Shown one piece after another: positions 45,100 through 55,886 of a stretch of 64,000 nt of DNA (positions are counted from its first letter, which is position 1; each line of letters opens with the position of its first letter). The notes beneath the pieces were generated by a model. That model worked only from the letters and a program-made list of their open reading frames with translations, did not search any database and was not told the DNA's origin. The stretch spans positions 1 to 64,000 of the forward strand of contig JALNQF010000025.1 in NCBI GenBank assembly GCA_028456385.1, given 5' to 3'. Source of the stretch: Ophiosphaerella korrae. Lineage: Eukaryota; Ascomycota; Dothideomycetes; Pleosporales; Phaeosphaeriaceae. Both the position numbers and the translations under genes were made by a program.

Positions 45100-48000
45100 A
45101 TGGCACCTCCCTCGTTCGCCTCGGCAGCAGCAGGAAACACTGCTGGCTCGGCGCGTGCAGAATCGAGCGCAGATTGGTAAGTGCCGTTGTGACTGATATT
45201 TTGTACCTTGCATATATGTCTATCGTACGGCCACCCTAGCTCAGAGCATTGTTCCGAGTCGCTACCATACTGTTGCGCACCACATATTCTTTCTGTTTTT
45301 GCCACACCCATCGTTCACTTTCATTATGTCCGGCCAAGAGACCTGCGTGCTGGGTACTGACGCTGGAAATTACAGGGCTCGACGGACAAATGGTGCTACG
45401 CAAACATTCCGCCGACCATCACACGCGACATCGCTTTCTGGGTCCACCGCCCACTCAGTTTCGCGAGATGTGCCCGCCGGCTCTCAAAACCCCTCACATG
45501 CTGGAGTCTACGTACCACCCCACGCACAGCCAGGGCGCATTGGCAGCTCGGTGGACGGCCGCTTCTCGCGCGATCAACTGACGCACCTATTCAAGACACA
45601 GCGCGAATCCGACGACCTTGACGATGGATTGTCTAGCTTGTCTATGGGCGCCTGGGATCCACACACAACGAACGGCGCCTCGGGTACTTCCTGGGGCCGC
45701 AACAATGAACATGGCAAGGACGTCCAAAGCGGGGTCGACCAGTGCTGGGACCGCCATGGCAGCATAGAGCCACTCAGCCTTAGAGAACTAACAGATGACG
45801 AGCGTGAGGTATGTCCCCAGTGCCTCGCCTACCCATACTTTCTTCGCTGTCGGCTAACATGACTTTCCCGCTCAGGTCTTTCTTTCGTCTGTCAACTCGC
45901 CACTAAAGCCACCTACCCAGAATGCTAACAAGGACGGCACCCCCAAAGAAGGTCTCTCGCTGCGCAAAGTATCAATATCGCAGGGTGGTGGCACCCCATA
46001 CGGCTTATCGTCACCGACAAGTGCTCGACCGGGCCCTCGTCGTCGCGATACGGGCGAAGCATATCCCTTCCCCCAGTCGCCGGCAACCTCACGTTTTGCA
46101 CGCGAAGAGTCCAATACAGTAACACCACCGCCCGCACTTGTACGTCGCAGAACCGATTACAAGGAACCCGTTCCTAGTGGTAACGGTGAGGAGCGCGACG
46201 GGGGGAGGGGCACGGCTGAGAATGCTGGCCCCTTCGGATCGCTGAAACGCACGACGACAGCGCCCTTCAGCCCAGGTGGCACCGCTCCATGGTCTGCTTC
46301 TGCTGGGGGTAGCTTCTCTCCCATGGGCGCATTTGGGAGTTTTGGAAACCCGCAACCCGAGAGGAAAGCTGGTTTCGGAAGCATGCGCGGAGAAAGCAGG
46401 TTCAAGGGTCTCATGGGTAAAACCAGTGTTGAGGACTTTGAAAAGGCACCCAAGGACAAGGCCTCGCTTAGCAACCTCGGGAAGCTTAGCGAGGCTGAAC
46501 CAGAGAAAGCAAGTGTGTCTTGGATGGAGACCCGTTCAAACAGACCTACCAGCAACGACACGGATCCCTTTCCAGATGACGACATGCCTTCAGGCAGCGC
46601 AGCGTTACGTGGTGGCGAGGTCAGCCCACCTCGACCACAAGGCCTAGGCGCTTTCGGTACACCTCAGCGGCTAGATGCTCGTGACCATTCTGGCTTCTCT
46701 GCATTCGGCATGACCGCAGACAACACTGGCCTTCGTGATATGTTTCATGGACGAGATCATTTCGCTCATCAAACACCCCATCGCGGAGAAGGAGGCCACG
46801 AACCAATGAGCCCGACTGACACCAACCCCTATCAGAGCCCAGACCATGCGCGAGATGTCCACGACGATGAATCGGACGCTTCGGGCGATCCAAATGCGCA
46901 ATATCCAGGCATGAGTAGTTTCCAAATCGACCCCTCAGGTGGTCAGATTCCCCACAACACCTTTGGGGGGCTTGGGGGACTCGGGAGAATGCCATTTGAA
47001 GTTGCTGCAAGTGACCGCAGTCAAACTTCTAGTGTGGGACCTTCGCGAGGCTTTCCCACTCTCCCAGGCTTGGGTGGTCTTCCTGGCCTGGGAGGCTCTG
47101 CTGCTTGGCCATCTGGCCAACAGACATTGGGAACTCCTATTCGAGAGCGCGGATTAGCTGGCTTTGATAGTGCCTTTTCTAATGCTGGAGACGCGCAATC
47201 CCCGTCTCTGGCAGGCCTAGGGAGCAGCTCATTGTTTGGACATGGCACGGTGGGCCGAACGAGTAGACTTGGATCATTGTTTCCAACTTCCATGCAAGAC
47301 CAGATGCGACCGTCCGTGGATGACGGTTCATCCCATGGTGATCGTCAGCAGAGCATGACTAGTACTTTTGGAAGAAACGCATTCAGTAATCAGGCTCCTG
47401 GTGGCGTTGCTCCTGTTCGCGATACCGACAGCCCCTTCCGTGCAAATCGTAATTTGTTTGACGATTTTTCAGGTGCGGCTACTGAAGAGCACGGTGGCGG
47501 CGGGCAATCCTCTAACATGGCTACTACCTCGCTCTCGATGGCTGCACTCAACCAGACCCGGACCGCACAGCCATCGACTCCTGGCATTAGCAGTCCAGCA
47601 TCCAACCAGCCCCCCGCACCACAACAACGAACTATGGTCATGCCTGATAGGATGAGATGGATCTATCGTGATCCCTCAGGTAATACCCAAGGACCCTTCT
47701 CTGGCCTGGAAATGCACGATTGGTACAAGGCTGGATTCTTCTCTCCTGAGCTTCTCGTTAAGAAACAGGAGGAACCTGACTACGAACCACTAGCCCAACT
47801 TATTCGCCGTATTGGAAATTCTCGAGAGCCTTTCCTCGTACCCCAGATTGGCATCCCACACGGCCCACCGGCAGCCCAACCTGGCAATACATGGGCTGGC
47901 TCTGCAGGCCCTGCCACTGCTCCAGGCGCGCAACCTCCTTTCGCGAACAGCTTTCCAAGCTTTGGTACGACTTTGACTGCAGAGCAACAGAATGCTCTCG

Positions 48001-50075
48001 AGCGTAGAAAGCAAGAAGAGCAATATCTAATGGCGCGTCAAAAGGAGCACCTGGCTGCACAACAACAAGCGCTTGCTCGGCAAGTTCAGACAGGTGGTAT
48101 ACTTCAGCATCACTCCAGTGTCCATAGCTTGCATAGTCAGCCAAGCTATGGCAGTATCACGTCGCCTGGGGGATATCAGCCATCTGGCTCTCAGGGTCCC
48201 GCGCCGGGAGCACCTGTGTCAGGTCTAATTGACAATACTTTCCGAGCTGGGCCTGGCTCTGTGCCTGGACTTGGTCCAATTGTTCCTGGTTCAGATATGA
48301 TGAATAATCTTAGGGAGGAGGATGTTCCTGCTATGCTGGAGCGCATGAGCCTTGGGCGCGGTGGCCAGCCTACCTTTGGTGCAACACCACCAACATTTGG
48401 TCAGCAGCAGCTAGATCCAAATGCACACGCCCAACAGGTCGCTGCTATGCTCAGTGATCGTGCACGCTTACAGCGCGAACAAGCTGAGCATGATAACCTC
48501 CAGCGGTTTCCCCCAAATGAACAGCAAGCTACGCAGTCTTTTGCCGACCGCCTACAGCAATTCAACGATTTGAGGCTACGGACTGATCTAGATGAGTCAT
48601 CCAAGGTTGTATCGCCTCCCGAAGGCGTCATAGGGAAACCTTCAGCTTCAGCGACGCATCCAAAGGAGGAATACTCTGAGTCTGGATCATCAGAACCGGC
48701 GCAGCCCCAGTATCACGCCCCCGACGCTAAAATAGATCTATCGTCGTTTGGACAAGAGTCGCTCTCTTTGACTGAGCAAGTTCAGAAAGCCCAGTCCGCA
48801 AAGCATTCGCCACAGCCACAGTCGGCGTGGAACAAGGTAGAACCAGCCATCTTTCCATTCCCACCGCCACCTTCGCAGTCCCCACTCCCCGCGCCAGCTG
48901 CCCAGAGGAAGCCTATTGTTGCCGAATCTCTTGCCACAGAATCACGATCCGGCGCCGCAACCCCTGCCGCTGAGACTCCCAGCGCATCGATCGCTCCCTG
49001 GGCCAAGGAGCCAGCGGAGTCATCTAGGGGTCCCTCTTTACGAGAGATCCAAGAGGCAGAAGCCAAGAAAGCTGCTGAACGCGAGGCTTTGGCCGCCGCT
49101 GCTCGCCGTGAAGCTTTCGAAAAAGAACTACTCGCCCAAACACAGTCGCCTGTTGTACAACCAGGCCTACCGTCTAGCTCTACCTGGGCTAGTGGTGCGT
49201 CTCCGGTTACTCCTGGTGGGGCCGCTGCACCAGTCTGGGGAGCCAAGCCACCAGTCGGTAAAGCCTCCACTCCGTCAGGCACAGTATCGAAGAAGACCCT
49301 CCAACAGATCCAAAAGGAGGAGGAGGCACGGAAACAACGCGCTGTCGCGCAAGCTACCGTTGCACCGGGCGCTTTCAGTGCTGTTGTACCCCCACCATCT
49401 ACTGCCAAGCGATATGCAGATCTTGCCAGCAAAACAGGGCCAGCATTGCCCGGTGCTCCTGGCGTCAGCAGTGCCTGGACTACCGTTGGTGCCAGTGGCA
49501 AGACCAAGGGACCGGGTGGTGTGACACCTACGCCAACTGCGGTACGTTCTGCAAGTAACACTATTGTATCATCTACGGCGAAAAAGCCGTCGGTCACTCG
49601 TAGCACAACAATTGGTGGTCAGTCTGGCAAACTTAATGCCGAGGAAGAATTTCGAAAGTGGGCTGTCAACGAGCTTCGGCATGATTTGAGCAAGAGTATC
49701 AATGGTATGTTATGCGAATCCACCTTATTGGAGTATATATACTAACAAGTTGCAGCGGAAGATTTTGTGTCTTCGCTCCTCAGCTTCCCTGCTGACGCCG
49801 AGCTCATCACCGAATCCGTGCACTCTGCGTCTAATACGCTCGACTCTCGTCACTTCGCTGAGGAGTTTCTTCGCCGTCGCAAGCTGGCCGATAAGGGTAT
49901 CATCGACGAACGCAATACATCATCGCCTGCTGAAAACAAGTCTCCGTCGAGTGGCTGGTCCGAGGTGGCCAAGAAGGGTGGGGCATCCACACAACAGCAA
50001 CAGCAGCAGCAAGCCAGTGCACTCGAGAATAGCAATTTCAAGGTTGTCGCGGCTAAGAAGAAGGGTAAGCGGTAA
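45100..50075 (+). CDS. GYF-domain protein (Smy2/Syh1-like)
   Basis: Four exons (45,100-45,176; 45,376-45,808; 45,876-49,704; 49,756-50,075) encode 1,552 residues. The GYF domain lies at about residues 760-820: RMRWIYRDPSGNTQGPFSG, then MHDWYKAGFFSPELLVKK. It binds proline-rich PPG-phi sequences. Around it are long Gly/Ser/Pro-rich disordered stretches, a Glu/Gln/Arg-rich helical region after the domain (LERRKQEEQYLMARQKEHLA), an Ala/Glu helix (EAEAKKAAEREALAAAARRE) and a C-terminal module ending SGWSEVAKKGG, a Q7 run, and KKKGKR. Yeast relatives Smy2 and Syh1 act in ER-Golgi traffic and in translation-linked mRNA quality control. Exon 1 (MAPPSFASAAAGNT) joins across a 199-nt intron to ARRTNGATQTFRRPS. 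A competing frame starting inside that intron (45,326) is less likely. Confidence 0.9.
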
Positions 50076-50521
50076 GTAGTGTGGTGAAGATGAAGGTGAG
50101 GACGAATAGTAACGGAGGCCGATGGGATTTTGTATTGATTGGTGTGAGTGTCCTACAGCGAGTTGTATGAGCACTTTTTTGGACAAAGGAGCCCACGAGG
50201 TTGTATGACGCTGTACGAGAACGATGATTATCAAATGGCTCGTGACTACGGACGGAATGATCAACCTGGGTAGTGCAATCAATATTTGTTGCAAGCGCGG
50301 TAGATTTTGACCATTGATGACTTGTAGGTGAGGAAGTCCGTTTTACATGAATATGAACATCGAACAAGTGAGGTGCAAGAAACTCAAGAGGGCCGATTTG
50401 ACTCTGTATATCAAGACTACTCCGTACGCCACCCAAAAGCAAGAAGGTATCTCATGACGTTCATCCCATCCAAGCCAGTACACACCTGCGTCTGGCCAAC
50501 TCCGATCCCAACTTGGCAGAT
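50076..50521. other. Convergent 3' region between GYF gene and spc24
   Basis: About 446 bp lies between the two stop codons. It must hold both polyadenylation regions. No gene seen. Confidence 0.6.
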
Positions 50522-51228
50522 TTACATGGTCCTCCAAAAATAATTTGTATAAAAGTTGCGTGAGAACTTGGGATCGATATTCACCACATGAACGTCGCCC
50601 TTTGCCACATTCCGTATGACAGCCTTGTTGTACTCGCCCGTAACCTTGTCCGCCTCAACATCGATGCCCAGCGTGCGATAGAGCTTGAGTTTGAGCCTGT
50701 TGCAACACGCGAATTAGCACATGGGTCTCTTTGCCTATACGAATGAGGCCAGAAGCCACTTACACAGTAGCGCCCTCGCCTGGTCTCTCCACCTGGCCGC
50801 CCTCGACGCCCTCGTCCTCCAGGTCCTGGGCCACGCTGGCCAAGCGACTCAATTCGGCCTGCATGCGCTCGCCCTCAATCTCCAGGTCACTCGCCTGTTT
50901 CGCGATTTTGAATTTTTCCGTGTCGAGACGCAGGATTTCTGAGGCGTGGTCGACGGCGTTGTGTTGTGCGACGGTGTGGTTGTGGTTTGCGGACAGGGTT
51001 TGGTGGGTGCGGGAGAGGGCGGCGAGTTGGGTGCTGAGGGAGGAGAGGTGTTGGGTACGGAAGGTGGAGAGGGTGCTGAGGGAGTCGGAGATGCGGGCGA
51101 GGGAGGCGGTGTCGTTGCCGATTTTGAAGTGCGAGGTGCATTGTGAGATGAGCTGGGGGGTGTTAGTTGGGGTTGATAAGCGTAGTGACGGAAGGACGTA
51201 CGGCGGCGGGATCTTCGTCGAGAAGCAT
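50522..51228 (-). CDS. spc24: Kinetochore protein Spc24 (Ndc80 complex)
   Basis: Three exons (51,228-51,202; 51,152-50,764; 50,696-50,522) encode 196 residues, the normal size for fungal Spc24. Exon 1 is only nine codons (MLLDEDPAA). The middle is a heptad-patterned coiled coil (SLSTLSTFRTQHLSSLSTQL; ILRLDTEKFKIAKQASDLEI) that pairs with Spc25. The C-terminal globular part carries LKLYRTLGID, GEYNKAVIRN, GDVHVVNID and ends FYTNYFWRTM, the typical Spc24 terminus. Spc24-Spc25 is the centromere-proximal end of the Ndc80 complex and links it to Mis12/CENP-T. Introns are 49 and 67 nt with GTACGT and GTAAGT donors. It is divergent from fis1, with 335 bp between start codons. Confidence 0.92.
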
Positions 51229-51563
51229 TTTGAATGTAAATAAACTTTATGGCGCTTTTATTTCTATGTGCGACCGTGGACAGTTGAATATGGGGTGTGA
51301 AGGTGAAGTTTGATAGCGTGGTGGTGTTGATGTCGATTGTTTGGGGTCCGTGCGTGCATGGCAACGACAAAGCGCCAGCCCGAGCCAGCGCCACAGCAGC
51401 TCCCGCCACCGCCACAGTTGAAGCGGGCCACGAGCCGTACGTCACACGTTTTGATAGTCAATCCTTGAACATCTGCCTGTGCGGCTCTTGTGATCTTCCA
51501 CTCTTGACCTACGATACCTGTGCACCGAATCGTCTTCGAATTCCCCTCTACACTAATCGCACA
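51229..51563. promoter_or_regulatory. Bidirectional promoter, spc24 / fis1
   Basis: The two start codons face away from each other across 335 bp, so both core promoters must lie here. It contains the repetitive GCCAGCCCGAGCCAGCGCC segment near 51,375 and no obvious TATA box on either strand, as expected for housekeeping genes. Confidence 0.6.
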
Positions 51564-52143
<580 letters not shown>

Positions 52144-52815
52144 AGGCCGACTTTGCAGCTATTTGGTTATGACCGGAGAACCCCAGGTGCATGGTGAGCA
52201 TGGACAACGGTCTCGCATGGGCGTTTATGGATCAGCGATATATTTGCCAGAGACTGTACCATGACCGCGCGGCGTTTTTGTATATGCTTAGTGATAACCC
52301 GAGGGAAATAATGCGGTGACACGAATGCAGACGTGTTCCTTGCTGAGAAGCGCATGGAAGGCGAGAGATGCGGAATGTCAGGCAGTACAACAATCGATTG
52401 GAGTCAGAGCGAGACGAACAACTGTCCGATATAATTACCTACCACCAACAAAGCATTTTCCCTTCCCCACCCTAACCATTAACTACACCCCTCTTCGCTC
52501 GAAAAACGCACTTCTGTCCTAACGTAGCTCAAGCACGCCTCTCACAACACTTTCTCAGCCCAAATACTTGGTGGCGGCATCTTTGGATAGTGGACCCTGA
52601 GTCAGATGCGCGACACTTGCGGTCGTCCCACATAACGTCACCGGCCTGACCGCAAACTCGACTTTCAGCTTGCAACATTTTGTCCCTGCACTGGCCACGG
52701 CGTGAGTCTGACTCTTTCTCGACCAACCAATATTTCTTTGCCGTCTCTGGGCACAGATACGGACACTCCACTACCCCGCGAATCCGCAGCCTACTGCGCT
52801 GACACTCCTGCTACC
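52144..52815. other. Intergenic, no gene seen
   Basis: About 670 bp between two genes on the same strand. The right part has the promoter of the RING-H2 gene, with C/T-rich sequence near 52,450-52,520. An in-frame upstream Met for that gene (52,702) exists but its extension is not protein-like. Confidence 0.55.
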
Positions 52816-53367
52816 ATGGATCGATCAAGCGCTCAGCCGGCGCCGGGGCAAAATGCCACGCCGGCGCGCCGCGACATGATGTTCTGCCATGAATGCGAAG
52901 AAGAATGGTTTCGTGATGAACACGGGCTGACCTGTCGAGAATGCGGCTCTGACTTCACCGAGATTGTGAGTCTCGCCATCGGCCTTCGCACCGCTGCGGC
53001 TGCGTGTGGCCAACGTGATGACATCTCGCTAACACGGCGCCCCTAGATCGAGGAGAACAATGACCCGCGAGATAGTGTCATGTTTGCCGACGACGATGAC
53101 CATGGCGACCCATCCATGGCTGGCCTCGAAAATAACCCGCCACGCCGCCCGCAGAATCCTTGGGCTGATGACCCAGACGAGGACGATATCAGCGACCTGC
53201 ACTTTACACAGACAGCTCCAGGCAGCTTCAATGTTCGGGCCACTATTACCCGATCTGTGTCGCCTCTGGAATTCCGCGCAGCTGGTGGCATGGGACCAGC
53301 GTCAATAGGAGGTTTAATGTCCATGTTGTCCGGCATGGCCAGAGCTGGGGCACAACAACAGCAACAG

Positions 53368-53399
<32 letters not shown>

Positions 53400-54261
53400 A
53401 GGTCAGGACACGGAAGAGGACCAAACTGTTCACCCGTTGAGGAGGAGAGAGGGTAGTGGGGAACTGCCTCGGGCACGATTCGTATATCACGGTGGAGCAC
53501 GGTTACACCCTCGAGATGCGAACAACCCGGAGCCGCGGATAGAGCCGGTCGACGATATCGCAAAGTATGCTGCAAGTGCATGAAACCACAAAATGCTTGC
53601 TAATGACTGGGACAGCGTAGTAACAGGCATCATGGCGGCACTGGGCGCGCCTCCGGGCAGCATACATGCACAACGGAGCCAAGATGGCAGCGTCCAAGCA
53701 CAGTTTGGTGGCGAGCATTATCACGACCACGACCACGATCATGACCACGATCACGATCACGACCACGCCCATGATGGCCACACTCACCACCCCGCAAATC
53801 CCTTCCTCCAGCTTTTCAGCACCCTGGGCATGCTCGGACCAGGCGGGCAGATGGGCGACTTTGTCTACTCCCAAGAAGGTCTCGACCGCATTGTCTCACA
53901 GCTCATGGAGCAGACGGCCAATTCCAACGCGCCCGGCCCCGCGAGCCAGGCCGACATCGAGAGCCTTCCGCGCAAAAAGGTAGACGAGGAGATGCTTGGC
54001 GCTGAACACAAGGCTGAATGCAGCATTTGCATGGATGAGGTCAACATAGGCGAAGAAGTCACGGTACTACCGTGTAAGCACTGGTTCCACCATCCGTGCG
54101 TGAGTGCGTGGTTAGGGGAGCATGACACTTGCCCGCATTGTCGGAAGGGCATCACACGGCAACCGGAGGGGCAGCCGAATGATCATTCGTCTGGTGACCA
54201 CACGACGGCTGGAGCGCAAGCAGGCAGCTCGAGGCAAATGCCTGGCGCTTTCGACATGTAA
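52816..54261 (+). CDS. RING-H2 E3 ubiquitin ligase (RNF115/RNF126-like)
   Basis: Three exons (52,816-52,965; 53,047-53,564; 53,616-54,261) encode 437 residues. The N-terminus has a C4 zinc finger (C24, C27, C40, C43: FCHECEEEWF...CRECGSDF), the type RNF126/BCA2 relatives use to bind ubiquitin or client proteins. A C-terminal RING-H2 has C358, C361, C376, H378, H381, C384, C395 and C398. Between them are a 16-residue poly-Q tract (53,353-53,400) and a long alternating His-Asp run (53,716-53,790). The family works in quality control of mislocalised proteins and in endosomal sorting. Introns are 81 and 51 nt; exon 1 ends exactly after FTEI. The His-Asp run is not part of the family and may bind metal (inference). 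Confidence 0.9.
53353..53400 (+). repeat. CAG/CAA repeat encoding poly-Q16
   Basis: Sixteen consecutive Gln codons, mixed CAA and CAG, lie inside the RING-H2 ligase gene. The mixture argues for selection on the peptide, not only slippage. Confidence 0.9.
53716..53790 (+). repeat. (GAYCAY)n repeat encoding His-Asp run
   Basis: In frame within the RING-H2 gene, codons alternate CAC/CAT and GAC/GAT to give a His-Asp dipeptide repeat of about eight units ending in a His-rich HDGHTHH. It lies between the poly-Q tract and the RING domain. Confidence 0.9.
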
Positions 54262-55886
54262 TTGAGTTGGTTGGCATGACAAATCATATCTTGCACACGA
54301 TGTTCTTTGGTGTAAGTATTTTTGACGACTGAGAAGCACCTGCATTCAGGGTCTCGAATTGTCTAAATGGCGTTGGGTGCTATTATCTCGTAGCTTTTTC
54401 CTAGAGGTACTACTACTAGTCTTGTGTAGGGTCAACAGAGAGTGCCTGTGTCTGAGTAGAGCTTAGCGATACGTGGAACTGGACAGCATAAGTCGGCGTT
54501 TAATGACAGTTCCGCTCTCGTTTGAGACGCATTCAAATCATCAATGCTCTTCCAACATCCATGAGCCTTGACACTATCGGGCAGATAGCTAGCTACGTGA
54601 TGGACTGTCGTGTATTCTAACATTTGCTGAAGGACTCGCCTTCTAGGATATCCTTGCCAAACTTTGCGGGATGACCTCACCAGAAGCACGGCTCAGGGCC
54701 TCCTATTCTACACTCGCGAGCAGATATGTGCTGCTATCACGTAGAGCCCAATGCCGGCTTCACATGCCACCACAGAGGGGTCCCCAGAGCAACGCGCAGA
54801 AGAGTTTTGCGCTGGCTCCAAGAGGGCGACAGTCTACGATCTGATCTTCGAGATAGCAGTGGCCCTATGCGTGGAGATTTGTCTAGCGCTAACGGGCGGT
54901 TATGCATGCAGGCCTGAGCCAGGGTGGTCCTACCTCTGGGGTACATTGGCGGTGTGAAGAGATTTGCCAGTGCTCGACGTTTGAATGGCCGCATTTTCTG
55001 GCGCGCAACAAATTACAGGAAGGAATTGACAAGGCCGTGCAAGCTTCACTCTCGGCTGCCTCGAGGGGTGCCGACCGCAAATCGCCATCGCGTCGGTGAA
55101 GGGAACATGATGTGTCAAGCCTAGCGCCGTGGGTTGTCTGATCCAGTCGCCAAGGTGGATTCTGTCCGACAACGCATCAACCACGAGAGCCCTGCATAAC
55201 GACGAGCTATGCCATGCATCCCGCGAGTGCAGTCTTTTTTTCGCGCCCGCCCTGTCTCGTCTCATGACGGCTCGTCCTTGCTGGATAGGACAGCGCAGGA
55301 CGAAACAGGTCGCGTTGCTGCAGACAATTGGGCTGTTCGCATAGAAAGCCCCATGTCGAGGCACTTCTGCATCGCGCACCAGTACCGTAGCCATATTGAC
55401 CCCAACCAACGACCTACCCGCCAGTGCGCGCGTACCTCATCGGTGCATCTGTATCCGTGCTCAAGCTTCATCAGCAAAATTGCTTTGTGCACGCTGGCAA
55501 TTGACACGACAGACGGCCACAGACACACATACTTGAAGCTTTTCCATCACCTTCCTCCCTAGCCCAAGATAACAACACATCCAACCCCCTCAATCTCTCA
55601 ACAACCGCACCTCGGTCCCTTTGCCGTCCTACCTTCCCCCAGGAGGCTAATTCCATCTATTTCTTCTCCACGCGACGTGGAGAGGTGACTGACGTGCATG
55701 CCGGCAATTGGTCGACGCCTGCAGCCCCAGCGTGTTGTGCTTGTACATAAAGGTTGAGCAATAGATACTTACCGCTCTCTGCGAACGCTCGTGCTCAGGG
55801 CGGCAACCGGCCTCTTTCTGTCTGACGCCTTACTGATAAACAATTTTTTATTATTCGCTAGTGGGGAAAAAGGTCGTGTGTGAATC
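54262..55886. other. Intergenic, no gene seen
   Basis: About 1.6 kb. Several frames of up to 159 codons (for example 54,930-55,409, minus) overlap antisense to others and show no domain or signal. C/T-rich sequence near 55,540-55,670 fits the 5' region of the coiled-coil gene. An ATAAA-rich patch lies near 55,835. Confidence 0.5.

Noticed and set aside
46621..47010. Minus-strand 129-codon frame inside the GYF gene
   Set aside because: Shadow frame; the plus-strand frame is continuous through it and carries the domain evidence.
48782..49606. Minus-strand 274-codon frame opposite the GYF gene
   Set aside because: Antisense shadow of a low-complexity Pro/Ala/Ser-rich coding region; no domain or splice logic of its own.
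51264..51445. Upstream part of the long minus-strand frame (50,849-51,445) covering spc24
   Set aside because: Its Pro/Ser-rich N-terminal part is 5' and promoter sequence, and its downstream part is an alternate frame of spc24 exon 2; spliced spc24 explains the region.
52702..52815. Upstream in-frame Met for the RING-H2 ligase
   Set aside because: The extra 38 residues are Thr/Pro/Ser-rich, lack conservation-like features and precede the natural MDRSSAQPAP start; treated as 5' leader.
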